From Triops longicaudatus (lineage: Eukaryota; Arthropoda; Branchiopoda; Notostraca; Triopsidae): 64,000 nt of DNA. Position 1 is the first letter of the stretch. The number at the start of each line of letters is the position of its first letter. Shown piece after piece: positions 1-12,047 of the stretch. Location of the stretch: the NCBI GenBank assembly GCA_022885665.1, contig JAGQDJ010000633.1, positions 1,178,001 through 1,242,000 on the forward strand, given 5' to 3'. The notes under the pieces were generated by a model that did not search any database, was not told where the DNA came from, and saw only the letters and a list, made by a program, of their open reading frames with translations. The translations under genes and the position numbers were made by a program.

Positions 1-1
1 A

Positions 2-658
2 CCTCCATTTCACCGTGCAGTCTGGCCGTATAGAAAGTATAGTGTATATGACAAAAACGACTCATTCTAACTAAACTGCAATATCAGGAACAAAAGCTTA
101 ATGTTTGGATGGTTGAGTCTTGAACGCGGCTTAGGATGGTATAGCCGGCTATTAGCACTGGCAATACATGGTTCTGAAGCAAGCAGCGACGAGTTGCAGA
201 TCCTTCGACCGCGGAATTGCGTAGGGACCGTTTTAGCGCTGAATGGTCACCGCAAGTACTTCTGTATTTATCATGCCAAGCACCCCGAAACACAAAGCCA
301 TGGTGCTCGACGTATGGAACGCCTTGCAAGGCGATTGACCAATAAAAGCAGTAGCGGGGAGGACGGTGCTTTCATGGGCTTCGAAAGCTCGTCTGAGGAG
401 TCTGACAATTCTGATGTAGAGAGAGGCCCGGTCACCGTGAAGGATCAGGTAAGCGTTTCAGCCATAATTTCATTATAATGGCTAACCGATTTTTGCGACA
501 TTCAGGAGCCATTAGTGGACGCCGAGTCCGGCCAAGGTCCCACAGCAATTTCCGTCGAAACATTGTTGGACGGGTTGCCAAACTGGCTTGACCGTTTATT
601 TGAAGGCACCACGCAGCGTTATTCTATTAATTACTGGCCTGATGTTGGATTTAAATAA
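2..658 (+). CDS. 3' end of an unidentified protein-coding gene (cut by left window edge)
   Basis: Three exons are visible: 2-36, 88-448 and 506-658 (stop TAA 656-658), joined by GT...AG introns of 51 and 57 nt. Phases agree (phase 2, then phase 0). The readable C-terminal part is about 180 residues. It begins PPFHRAVWPYRK and contains a WYSRLLALAIHG stretch, then a Ser/Glu/Asp-rich acidic patch (FESSSEESDNSDVE), and ends YWPDVGFK. The ATG at 101 lies inside the exon and is not the likely start, because the frame runs back through a good acceptor at 85-87. A poly(A) signal AATAAA is at 835-840. I do not recognise the family. The well-formed splicing and ordinary codon use make it a real gene, but the 5' part lies outside the window. 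Confidence 0.7.
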
Positions 659-983
659 GAGTCCGTTCCTTGAAATTTCGTAAAAGTAAAGAACTTGTCT
701 AGTCACGTTCATAATCTATAGCAAATTTTCGGTTCCCACCGTACCGAATGTGCGCGCGTATTTTGCCCAACTTGTCAACACTTTCCTCCGTGATTCTGCT
801 CTAAACCTTTTGTAACTTAATGCGTTTTTGCGAGAATAAATTCCTACAACTTTGCGTTTGAGAATTTAACTACAACCACAGATGTATCACTGCGCTTTTT
901 ATTCAGCATCTACTAGTGACAACTTCTTGCCCATTTACAGTTCGTAGGATCCACTTTGGCTAATATTTACAACAATTTGAAAT
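659..983. other. Convergent 3' flanks of the left-edge gene and MIC10
   Basis: No coding sequence is seen. The interval holds the 3' untranslated regions of the two converging genes. AATAAA on the + strand (835-840) and its reverse complement TTTATT (898-903, for the minus-strand gene) face each other, so the two transcripts probably end within about 100 bp of one another or overlap slightly. Confidence 0.6.
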
Positions 984-1488
984 TTAAACTTGTTCTGTCG
1001 ATGAAGATGTGGCGCTTTCTACTTCTGCAGCTGCTGGAGCGTCAGCACTAGGGGACACTTGGCTTGTCTTTACCTTGAAGGGAAAAATTTCCATGATTGT
1101 TAATAGAAATAATTTTATCTAAAAAAGAACAACTTTGCAGCGTGAAGCGTGGACCAAGTACGGTTGATTAAATGAGTTCTGGCAATTCGCATATCCCATG
1201 CCTGCTCCAGCTCCCAATCCGAAGACAATCGGCCACGACTTTCCTATGAATGTTATCCATGATTAATAAACGTTAAGTTACAAAGTGGACTATGAATATA
1301 CAAGTGTCTTACTTTTGAACAAGACGAGTGATAACACGGCACCGACAGCCAAGCCTCCACCTAACAAAATCCGTAAGAATTTCGATCGAGAATTGGGAAC
1401 CGCACTAACCTAATTTAACAAGTGTATCTGTTACACATTTGTCCCATTTTCGCGCAATAATTTCTTCGGATTTCACAGGGGAATCCAT
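984..1488 (-). CDS. MICOS10: MICOS complex subunit MIC10
   Basis: MIC10 shapes mitochondrial cristae junctions by oligomerising in the inner membrane. Exons on the minus strand: 1488-1410, 1360-1313, 1243-1134 and 1073-984. The protein starts MDSPVKSEEIIARKWDK, matching the family's conserved RKWD start. Two hydrophobic segments follow, each with the glycine-rich motif that defines MIC10: GGGLAVGAV in the first and GLGAGAGMG in the second, then YANCQNSF. Introns are 48-69 nt. The last donor (AAA|gttgtt) is weak. Without that splice the protein would stop after CKVVLF (about 83 residues). With it, the frame continues into an Ala/Ser/Thr-rich tail ending STEQV (108 residues). Family members are usually 75-100 residues, so both ends are plausible. 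Confidence 0.88.
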
Positions 1489-2100
1489 TTTATTCGAGCT
1501 TTTTGCAGCTTGTTTGCCTTAGCCGGAACAAACACGCGCGCTATCTATGAAAGAGGAGGATAACTCGCCTGCGTTCTTTGCTAGGAACCCGTCCAGTTGG
1601 CCATAGAACACCAAGGTAACCTGAAGATTTTTTTTTAGTTTTTTACCCGTACCTTCGAGGATCAAATAATGGGTTCATCTACTTCGATGGATCTACAATT
1701 ACAGAAAACACTCAGAAATGATTTAATCAATTGTAATACAGCTTTCCTGTGGAGTCATGTCAAGTTTGTATTCATTTTTGTGAACCGTAGTTTACTTTTC
1801 GCTGTTTCCCAGTAGTGGGTGTCGTCCAGTAGTTAGATCCTCCACAACCATTTGATTATAATTAAATAATACAGTCTAGCGTATGTTTAGTTTAAGAAAG
1901 CGGCAAGCCATTGTCTACATCAATCGTCCCACCTGTTCTCTACATCCCAAGTGATAGCTGTGAAAAAAAAAAGAAAAAGCCAAATTTATTGAACATTTAT
2001 AGTTATTTATTAAATTCACATTAAAATAAAGCAAATAGATAAAACTATTTTAAAAACGACAAAAACCGAGGAACTCGTGCGTTATCGACAATTCTGCCAT
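1489..2100. other. Intergenic region between MIC10 and the CUB receptor gene
   Basis: No gene was found. The right part is A/T-rich and contains TTTATT at 1985-1990, a reverse-strand AATAAA about 110 bp past the stop codon of the CUB receptor gene. The left part should hold the 5' flank of MIC10. A short purine-rich run lies at 1963-1978. Confidence 0.4.
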
Positions 2101-4205
2101 TTAGCTCTGCGATTTATCTGGAGACGGACTCGTTCCGTAGTTCGGATCGATGTAAGTTGCATTTGCACTGCTTTCCGAACTTGAATGGCTTATGATCTGG
2201 CTGCGAAGCGGCTGGCATCTGCGTGAGTTTGTACTTCCATTATCATTTACTTGAAGAGTAGGAGTCATCCGAACTTTCCCGGAAATTACGTTTCGACGTG
2301 GCTCTTCTAAACCGAAAGGAAAACTTTGTCTTTCCTCTTTAGCGTGAGAGTTACGATCACTGTAATGATTATAACTTGAAACTCGCCGGGTGTGTGAAGG
2401 AGTTGAAAGAAACAAAGGGCTCGTTTTGGAAACGCGCTCGCTTAATGTAGAGCGCGATCTATGATTTGAAGGAACTGGAAGAGATTCGGAACGTGTCTGA
2501 ATAGTATGGCCTATCTCTTCGTATACGTGTGAGTCGTCTGGACCAACCCGCTGGGAAGTTGATGGCTGATAGGATGCTACAAAATTGCGCTTGTAAATAC
2601 ATACCGCTGTGAAACAAATCTACTAGAACTGATACTTGATCGTCTTGCATTGTTTTGCTGCTGCAACTGTTCCATCTTTCTCATGTGGATCATTTGCGAA
2701 CGAATGATGGTCGAACTCCAGTTTTTCCTGCGCTCACTACGCACACTTGATCTTGGAGGAGGAGGGGAAATTCGGATCCTAGTTGATTGAAGTAATTCGA
2801 CGTTGGAAGCTGGGGGCGTAAATACGTCATCATCTAAATCTATGCCTGGGACAGGACGAAGATTCCTGGACCTCCAAACTCGAAACTGCCGGGACCAGGA
2901 CTCCTCAATACGATGCTTACTGTAACAAAATGAATGTCTAACTTGTACTATGCAATGAAAGCTAACATTACCAAGCCCAAGCTAAGATGAGGAGCGATAA
3001 CAGTAAGACTGTCAGTATAGTTATTAACACCCAGCGTATGACTCGGTCCTCGTATGATGCAGTCGTCACTTGCACGGAAGCTAGCGAAAAGTACTTTGCG
3101 AGATAATTTTGAGTATGATATATTAATTAAGTTACGGCCCGGAAGTGCAGAACATTCCACTAAGAATCCTTTCTTGGTCATTACTTCTGGGTTAAAGGCG
3201 CCAGCGACGTATCGAAGCAATACTTGTGAAGAGAAGATGGTAAATTTTCCAGGACTGTGGCGTCCACAGAACCTTCCTTCAACGATAAATTTACCCAAAT
3301 CTTCGTGAAATAGAAGTATATCTAACGAGCCAGACTGGCAGTTTAGGCTATCACTGTCTTCACTGTACGTTGGGTTGGGTAAATCAAATTCTTTAAACCG
3401 TAATAAGACCTGAAAGCGAAAAAAAAAAATCCAGTTTTAAACTGTGTGGATTTAACAATACAGCTTACATTATTCTGCGATTGCAAAGTAATGTTCCACT
3501 GGCAAGTGACTAAAGGTATGTAATACGGATATCCGGGTGACTGTATAACTTCGGCATCCTCATTCCCCAGCATTAGAGAATTTGTGCATTCACCACACTC
3601 CACGGAGAGGAAATCTGAGCATGGAACTAAGGATGGCCTGTTCCATTTGCAGCCAGCAAGTAATTGTTCATCTCCTCGACAGTGCAGAGAAATAATTAGG
3701 CCTGTTGTATTAAGGCCCAGCATTGCTTTAGATGTTGCAAGCCACCTCAGGAAAGTTAAAAAGGGCTTGTTATCACTAAATTGCTGTAAACATTCATAGA
3801 GTCAATACTTCGTAGCTATCATAGCTCCTGTGTGTCTACAGAGCAAATGAGCCAGGCGGACGGTATTCTCGTACCTATCCGGCGACAGGTCGTAGCATAT
3901 CGGCACAGGTCTTCTCATGCTCGGGAGAGTAACCCAGGGTAAATTAACCCTCCCTGCATTCGTACTATACTGTTTAAATACTACTCCCGGTTCTGCCTCA
4001 TCATCCAAGTCATCTTTCTCGAATCCGTCTGTTTCCTGTAGGTATAAAAACGCCCAATAACAAAAGGCTACGTCAACGAGAAGAGTGTTTAATCAAAGTT
4101 CGGCTATACCTTGTTGAAAGTAGATAGGTCGAACCCAGCAATCAAAGGGAAAAAGTGAAATTTTAAGGCAAAAATACTTCCTAATAAGATAAATTTCAAA
4201 CCCAT
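2101..4205 (-). CDS. Single-pass CUB-domain membrane receptor
   Basis: Minus-strand exons: 4205-4110, 4035-3875, 3775-3469, 3409-2949, 2919-2624 and 2576-2101, about 598 residues. The start was chosen because it opens a hydrophobic signal peptide (MGLKFILLGSIFALKF). Residues about 146-265 form one CUB domain: CGECTNS, then SPGYPYYIP with CQWNI, and later GRFCGRHSPG and GFLVEC. A transmembrane helix follows at about 320-341 (LGLVMLAFIAY), then the basic stop-transfer KHR and a roughly 255-residue Ser/Arg-rich cytoplasmic tail. The tail carries tyrosine motifs HVYEEIG and TYIDPNYG that look like phospho-docking sites. CUB domains bind secreted or surface ligands, so a receptor or co-receptor role is inferred. 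It is too short for Neto and has no LDLa repeat. The exon 5/6 junction is the least certain; 2623-2577 keeps the frame. Confidence 0.78.
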
Positions 4206-6090
4206 ATCACAAGATTGGCATGTTATTCGTATCTGGATGAAATAAACGTAAACAGAAAGCTAGGGTCTACAGAAGGGGTCTACCACTGCCGAAGGCGAAG
4301 TGTCCTCAAAAAAGGAAGGACGAACGTTAGGTAACCTCTCAACAAGTTCGAAGTACGCTTTTTTTCTGGCACACTCGAATACCCCAAGGGTTAGGGAAAT
4401 GAAACAGTACTCTGCAGTGTAATGTATTGAATCGAGATACATGTTTTAAACTACTATTGGAGTGTATTGGGACTGAAGAATCAAAGAGAAGGGAGACGGT
4501 TACTGTTGAAAATGCTTACTTGCACTTGAAATTCTTCAGCGTGAAAAGATCACTTATTTAGCTCTGGTTCTCTTCGTGATGTGTTTGCAGGAAACGTTTC
4601 GATAAAATGTAAGCTGCCTTGCAGGAGCTACTGATTTATGAAATGCTTAAGCCCGAATGCAGGCAAAGTTTACCTACGTTTAGGCCTTTTGTTATGGCAC
4701 AAGGTGGGAGATATCGAAAAGGTACTTAGATGCTTGAAAAAAGCATTAGTTTTAACGTTCACGGAGGTTGCAACTATGCAAACGTTTATTGTTAGGGGTT
4801 ATCTATATGAATTTACGAATTCTACAGTTGCATCGTAATCAACCGCGTCTACTGGAACCCACAAACTAACGCTCTATAAAAGATTGGAATAAAAGTTTAG
4901 CTAACTTTATCACAGTAGCGATAAAAAGAAAAGCTTAGTGTACTTGAAAGTTGTCGCTGTGATAATACGGTTGGTCACAATGCCATTTTTTTTTTCCGGG
5001 GCTCTTTTATGAGTACATGCTCGTGATAAAACACAATGGTCCACAGTGTGATACACTATTCTAATACTCCTCAATATTTCAATCACACAGCACAGTTACT
5101 TGTAATTTCATTAAATGGTCTGCAATACTAGCCGCGGGAGAGTTGTAAAAAAAAAAATTAATTCATCGATATTTTGCCAGTTGCAATAATCATCGAAGAA
5201 AAAGCCTTCGCTCTTTTTCGCCTAGGCAGTATCAAATATACATGTTAAGTTTCAACTTTACTTTGGATTGGTAGCGTAATGATTTGATTTATTGAGTAAT
5301 GAGTACACACACACAAATGAACATAGGACACAAAACAAACGCAAGTAGTCTTTACTGTCTACTACAGTAATTGACTAGCTAGCCTCGTGATCAGGCTGAA
5401 ACCAACTAACCAACTGACTCAACTCGACTAACTTAACAGACTAACTCCTTCGCAATACTTTCGCTTCTTATACTAAGCTTACCCTTGACCTTGAAATACT
5501 TGTACCTAACCTTAACCTTGTATTCTTTGCTTGCCATCATAATGACGAAAACCTATCAACTTGTCCCTGACCTTAACCTTACATTCAGTCAAGGATTATG
5601 AAAACCTATCATACACAAAGCACCAACATTTTGTAATAAACTCATGAAAAATTCATCCTTAGGAGCTCGTCAAACGGTGAATGATTTTCCACATTTCTCG
5701 CTGAATTTTCGCTACCCATTGTTGGCTGCAGGAACCTTTAATTAATACTTCTCCATCAGTTTGATATTTTTTGACTATGCTGGACGGCAGCGGGAAAAAT
5801 GGGGGCTCCGTTTCGTCTGAGGTAAAGAGATCCCGTACGCTATGGAGTTGCTACCATTAGTCATGCTTTGAGTGAAGCACAGTAAAATTTGCAAGGCCAA
5901 CAACCGTATGTTTTACGATTTCAATGCCACATTAACATGACTGCCGTGTCAATGAACTTGACGGCATCGCCTCGTTTACGGAGTGTTGAGCTACCACAAT
6001 GCCAATAGCGCCTTACTCTGTTACTCATTCCAAGTAAGAAACACTGAACACTCTGGATTAAAAGTTACTTTTGCGTTTTTTCAACCATTA
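4206..6090. other. Intergenic region with low-complexity repeats
   Basis: No convincing gene. A short TPR-like open frame at 4638-4838 could be a decayed coding fragment (see findings). From 5470 to 5590 the sequence has several imperfect copies of ACCTTAACCTT/ACCTTGACCTT, and an (AC)n tract is at 5308-5318. The right end should include the lipocalin promoter. No TATA box stands out there. Confidence 0.45.
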
Positions 6091-6945
6091 TGCGAATATT
6101 CGTGCTAGTTCTTCTTTTGGGTTCAAGTGTTCACTCGCATCTGCTCCGTATGGGATTGTGTCCAGATTTCTCAGCATTTGAGAACTTTAACATTGAAAAG
6201 GTAAGTGAATGATTATCTCGAAATGTGACTCTCTAGCTTCTCGGACAAGTGTATCAAAGTTGTGCTTCGTTATTTACAGTACAAGGGCAAGTGGTACCGA
6301 ACTCACAGCTTCTTTTCGTGGACTGGATTTCTTGGACAGTGTTGGGTTCATCTTTACAAAGATGATTTCGACATACCTGGGAAATATATCCTTCAGCTGC
6401 AATACCGCATGTAATAAGTGTGTTGATAGTATTTTACGCGATCTGCTTAATGTAGTGCTGAATTATAGCGCAGGTGTACCCTTGAGTATGGAGATGGATA
6501 TTTACCAACAACATCCTATGGACCCTGGAACGCTGACCTCACAGAAGTTTGGAATCCCATGTAACACGATCTCAAATTACATACGCAGGATTACGGCAAA
6601 ATTTAGTTGTTGTTTTTTAAGTCACAGCAGAGGAATATCAGGTACTATCTACGGACTACGAAAATTGGGCAGTGGAATGGCGCTGTGAAACTAGAGGATT
6701 CTTTCAGTATCGCGGTAATTACAACATGACTTTTGATGAGTGTCCTAGAATTGGTGTTTTTAGAAGCTCTGTGGGTCTTGTCAAGAAAACCAAATCCGAG
6801 TGCGGAAGAAATGCACCCTGCTTTAGATGCCATAGAGTCCCTTGGACTCAAAGCAAACAGCCTGCGAAGAGACAGTCAACACTGTTTTACTGAAAACCGG
6901 CAATCGTACCCTGAACCCGTAAGAAGAAGACCGGAGTTTAGCTAG
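6091..6945 (+). CDS. Secreted lipocalin (apolipoprotein D / insecticyanin type)
   Basis: Lipocalins are secreted beta-barrels that carry small hydrophobic ligands. Five exons: 6091-6200, 6280-6410, 6469-6560, 6628-6714 and 6764-6945, separated by 49-79 nt introns; the protein is about 200 residues. A signal peptide (MRIFVLVLLL) precedes GLCPDFSAFENFNIEK, then KYKGKWYR with the GxW motif. Later come DPGTL, the second conserved region VLSTDYENWAVEW ending in a Cys, and the third region WVLSRKPNPS with an Arg preceding. These are the three structurally conserved regions of the family. Cysteines (CPD, GQCW, WRCE, QHCF) suit two disulfides. The frame through exon 1 near 6120 should be rechecked, since one base decides whether signal peptide and barrel are continuous. 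Which lipocalin subtype it is cannot be told from sequence alone. Confidence 0.82.
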
Positions 6946-7024
6946 ATTTAAATTTAACTTGTAATGTCTGTGACACTGACAAGGAGTCTGTACAAAATTG
7001 TGAGAATACAATTCGTTTTATAGT

Positions 7025-9301
7025 TTAAACATCGCAAAAATGTAAGCCAGGTCCAATGCAAGCAGCGTAGGCCATAACCTAGAAAATAGCATATTTAACA
7101 GAATGACTAAAAAAATGTGCCATTTTAAATTACGTGAGCAATATAGTGTTCTTCGTATACACCCTGGAAAAGATGGGCTTGGGGACCGTACGCGAAAATT
7201 GCAACGTCGTCACCACCGTGGCTCTCAGAGAACAGTGGGTATGTGGCTGGTTGCTTGAATGTTTTTGCAGCTAAAAATAAATAAGAAGAAATAAATAAGA
7301 ATGAATATGAATGTAGAAATAAACCAGAATGACGCAATTACGGAAATGCTTTAAAGCGCTTTTACTGACCGGTATCAACGTTGGTGAGGTCAGCTCGGCC
7401 TCCAGCAGGAGTTGGGACGTATCCGGGGCCAGTGGCGTAGGATAGGGTCGTGTAGGGTAAGTTGTCAATGTCAGAGAGCTGAGCCAAACCAAGAATGGGA
7501 TTGCCTCGGTCCGGATAGCCGTTGATAGTCAGGGTGTGACTGTGATCAGCAGTCACGACAATCAAAGTCTCCTCTGGATTAGTCATGCTCAAAGCTGCTT
7601 TAATAGCTTTGTCAAACTGTGAAGTTTCTTCCATGGCTACCGTAGCATGACCATCGTGGTGAGCCTCGTCAATTCTTCCTCCTATAAATCATGTAATGCG
7701 TGAGTATCCCAACGAAATTAGGCGTACAACAACGGAAACATACCTTCAACCATAAGTACGAAACCTTCAGAGCTCTTTTGCAAGACTTTAAGGGCTGAAA
7801 TGGTCATTTCCTCCAAAGTCGGATTGCTAGCGTTCTCGGAATCAAGGAAATATTCCATATGGCCGCTGGCAAACATACCTAGGTAAAGTAACAAATACAG
7901 ATGACATCCGTTTTTTGTTATTTTGTATTTATTTTTATTTACCAAGCAAATAGTCGGTGTTGTCCAGGTCAAGGTTCAACAATTCGTCTCGACTAGTGAC
8001 GTAGGATGCGTTGGATCCCGTTTTCTGATCTAACCAAGCTTGCACTAAATTTACGCCATCCAACCTGTTGCCTCCCTTTCCTGTTTCTGGGTCTGTCACG
8101 GATTTCGGAAAGAAAGATCTTCTCCCTCCTCCCATAGCAACCTATGTAAAGATAACATCTTCACTTAAAGGCTTGACTGTCTTCTATTCTAATTTAAAGC
8201 ATGTCCCGGTTGAGTACCTTACTCCCTTTTAGTTTTCTTTTCCGGTGCTGCAAACTGTGCTTTATTAAGTAGATCAAAATTTATACCTTCAGGTTTTTGC
8301 CTGTTTCTCCGAACACCAATTGTTCTGCAATGTCGTCACAAAGCGTCGTATTTTGTCGATCGTAATAAACGTCGGCGTCAGACTCCCAGTCTCGGTTAGC
8401 AGTGTGAGCGTAGGTACTGGCAGGGGTAGCATGTGTAATACGGGTCGTGGTTACAACACCGGTAGCTTTTCCTGCTTCCTATTCGAGTACAATGAATAGG
8501 TGTTGATTCTATTATTTTTTGTCACGATTTATGATTATGTTTTTACCTGAGCCCACTTCCATACAGAAGGAGTACGGTACTCAGCTTTGTTCATAGCTGC
8601 GCAGTCATTCTTTAGGACATTTGCGTCAACTCCGATGGTTCCGATGTTAGTTTTCACACCACAAACGTAAGCCGTTGCACTACATGCCGAGTCTGCCACT
8701 TGTGAATCTACACAGTATGTCTAGGAAGGAGAGCAAAAGTTCGTAACTAGAGAGTGCAGGATAAATGGAAGAAACTCGGATTACCTTGGAAAGTGCAGCG
8801 TTTGGGAATTGTTCAAAGCTAAGCTTGTATTCTTCCCCAGATTGACCTAGCTTTTGGCCTTCGTAAATGCGAGCAGCAGTAATGGTAGGAATGGACATGC
8901 CATCTCCAAGGAACAAAATAACATTCTTTGCTTTGTTTACAATGGGCTTTTTCAAGAGTTCGGCTTTCAAAATATCTTGGCCAAGGTTTAACCAGAAGGA
9001 ACTGTCTGTTTTATGAAAGGTACAAAAATTTATGTTAGAAACAAAATACTGTCGATGAACAGAATCCATTGGAAAACATGAATATCAAAGAAACTTCCAA
9101 TAATGAAAGCTTACCTTCTGTTGCGGCGACCCTCGCTTTAGTGCGCGGCGGGATGTTATGGCTTGCGTCTAGTTTAAGATTACTACTTAGATGATTCACA
9201 CAATTAGGCACTTTATTTTGTTGTCTACCTTTGGTGTAGAAAGAATGAGGATGACCCCATACCAGGGCTATACAAGCGAAAAGAAGTGTGAATCTTAGCA
9301 T
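7025..9301 (-). CDS. Alkaline phosphatase (secreted type)
   Basis: Hydrolyses phosphomonoesters at alkaline pH, using two zinc ions and one magnesium ion. Nine minus-strand exons: 9301-9115, 9005-8785, 8720-8547, 8478-8287, 8141-7943, 7878-7744, 7681-7370, 7270-7134 and 7078-7025; 536 residues. The signal peptide is [16 protein letters not shown]. Active-site features are all present: LFLGDGMS, the nucleophile serine near residue 147 in [32 protein letters not shown] and [11 protein letters not shown]. The end reads [18 protein letters not shown] and stops there, with no C-terminal hydrophobic GPI signal. Many animal enzymes of the family are GPI-anchored; this one looks soluble and secreted. 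A TATA box lies about 67 bp upstream of the start codon. Confidence 0.93.
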
Positions 9302-9367
9302 TTTCTGTCTTCTCGTTCCTTCCGCGAAGACGTCGGACTAGTTGTCAACGAACGGTGAACTTTAGCT

Positions 9368-9375
9368 CTTTTATA
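9368..9375 (-). promoter_or_regulatory. TATA box of the alkaline phosphatase gene
   Basis: TATAAAAG on the minus strand, about 67 bp upstream of the ATG at 9301. This places the transcription start about 30-35 bp further on, leaving a short 5' untranslated leader. Position and sequence match a standard TATA promoter. Confidence 0.6.
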
Positions 9376-12047
9376 CTAGCCGGCTGGCGTTAGAAAATTG
9401 ATTAGATAAATCACCCTTCGCCTTATCCTAGCTTTACAATTGCTTATGCATGTCAAGAAAGTCAGATGCAAAGGAATTGCTGTAGGGTACAAATTCTCAA
9501 GGGTCTAATCATTATTTTTACTGACGTAAAAGATATTCGGCATTCTGTCGTGCGTAATCAATGTATTTCTACTGTGAAGTAAAAAGGCAGCAAATTACTT
9601 CGCACAAAATAAAATTTATCAGTGGTTACTCAGTAAGAATAATTATTTGTGGATAAAAATGAATGACGTGTCCAGATAAACTTGTTTTAAAATCTGTCTA
9701 GCGACGCACAGTCTCTTCTCGCAACACCCCGCTGCAGTCCCCACCCCACCCAGCTTAAGGAATTATGGAAATTATAAAGAGGTAACCTTGATAATAATCG
9801 AACAAAAATGAAAAGAGTCTAATGGGTCAAGGACAATGTCACTGTCGAACTTTGGTCGTATCTTGAAAATCGTGCGATCCAACAACTGGGCAATATCAAT
9901 TTGTTTATGGTAGAGGCTTTATGTAAGACATCTTTTACAAGTGAGCTATCACGTGGTGGAGAGACGTAATCTGCATGGCGCTCTGGAAAAGGAAAGCAAC
10001 ATACTGTATGAATAGTGCGTGTTTTGTTAATTAAGCAACATATATTTAATGCAATCTGAGTTTATCAGTCTACGAAAGGAAGATTGTATCACCAGAATAA
10101 CCAGTTGTTGAAAAGTTCCGGAAGGGTATAGAGTTCTAATGATTCGTTATCGTACTTCGATCCTAACGATGCTTTGTATGCAGTCTATTTTTGTCATGTC
10201 AAATAGAGGAATAACCTTATAATAAGGCTGAATGTAAGGATGCGCTTCACTGTAAGCTCTACACTTATTCCTCATGAATATCAAGTAAAAGGTTAGCAGT
10301 GAGGTTCAATACGCGTATAGGAATTATCCATGTGAGACAGACGATTATCAAAACTTATTAAAAAGTCACTTTTTTCCCAACTTCGTTCACAAAAGTCTAA
10401 CTGTAAAAAGACGCACTACCGCTTTGAAAGGCAAGAAAACTGCAGAAAGTATGTAAATGCAATATATTTCTTTTTAACATTTCCTAATAATGTTTCCTCT
10501 TATCACGCTACATTGCAGTTGTTCTTTGCCGCTGTCACACGGAAAGTTTAAGGCAGATTAACTTACATCAGTACTTAATGGTAAGTACAGGGCTTTATTA
10601 GTACTTCCAAGTAATCAGTACTGAGTGACTGCGATTAGTTGATCGGTACGAATCACTGGGCAAAAGTGGGATTTCCCATGTAATCGCTCATAAGCGGAGG
10701 GAGTGCATGGAGTGCACTGTCATAAAGAATGGAAATGAATGAATGAAAACTATGCACTGTCGTAAAGACTTTTCATACGAATTCTGTTGTTTCAACAGGG
10801 AAACATGAAATGGTAGTATTTTTTCCGTACCGCATATCTTAACTGCACTTGCTTACGTACCGTACTTTTCGACTAGACAACTCACCGTCCATACAGACAA
10901 CTTAACATGTCCAACATTTCGCCTATATTAAAGCATACCTAGAATAGCCAAAGCAAATACAGTTGCTTAGCTCTCACTTGTTCCAGTAAAGAAAAACGAT
11001 CTTGATATAGTCCTACTTCCCAAGGCCACCTACACAACCCACAATACATGCTTACTTTTCGGAATCTATTCTCGCCTCATACATGTCCATACTTTAAACA
11101 TTTTGATAACTCCACGGAATAAGTATGCTCCCTTTTCCTGTGTGAAAAGTCAACACGTTTTTTTCCAATCTTCTATTATATCTTGCAACCTTCATTTCAT
11201 GCCATTTTTAAATTTCCGAAATATTCCGTCACTGTACCCCCAATTTTCTTGATTAATGCTTAAGCTCGGAGCAATAAGAAACATACAGTCATGTGTTCGA
11301 AAGTACTGTATCATAAAACGAAGGCATCCGTCGCTGACAGGCAGCAATTAGGAAGTTTCTGTTCAGAAAAAATTTGGAGTCCATTACGAGAAATGCAATA
11401 AAATACTCGGTTGGTTAGGAATAAACTAAACGTTTTATTTAGCGAGGCAAATTATTAAATTCTCTCCCTTGGAAACTTCTCCTATTAGACATACAAGTAC
11501 CAAACTAAGGCTAATACTGATGAAAATGTGCAGTTTTAACCTTAAATATGGGGACAATTAAGTTGCAAAGCTTGGGTAAAGCAGAAGGCACAAGCGAACA
11601 TCACGTGACTGAAAGCCCCGAACAAAGCTAGGCAGAGCAAATCAAGAGTATTATACAATGTTTTGGGCGAAAAAGGAATGTGAAACTCCGACTGAGCACT
11701 TTATCAACCCTCAGAGCTACAACTCAGGACAGCGGGGACAGACTGAAGAAGTGTGATTTCAAACACAGGTAACGACACATAACGCAAAATTCGGAGAAAC
11801 TGGATTAGATAGATTAATTACACCACGCCCATAACAAAGGGAGATGACACGGTTGCAATCAAAGTGCAAGGACTTGTCTCCACGCGAATTATGCCTCCAT
11901 TCTTAAAAGTCTACAGTTACAATATCTCTCTTTTTACCAAATCCTAAACAGAAAAGAAGTACCAAATCACGAATGGTGGATAGGGAATGTGGTATACTAT
12001 GCATTGCAAAGTTTGCCAAAGGAATTGGAAGTGGCTCCTCGACAAAC
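9376..12047. other. Intergenic region between alkaline phosphatase and stathmin
   Basis: No gene was recognised on either strand in this 2.7 kb. It should contain the upstream region of alkaline phosphatase and the 3' untranslated region of stathmin. One perfect short hairpin is visible: GTACTTA (10571-10577), a 4-nt loop and TAAGTAC (10582-10588). Around 10700-10770 a short phrase (GCACTGTC.TAAAGA) appears twice. Nothing else stands out. Confidence 0.4.
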
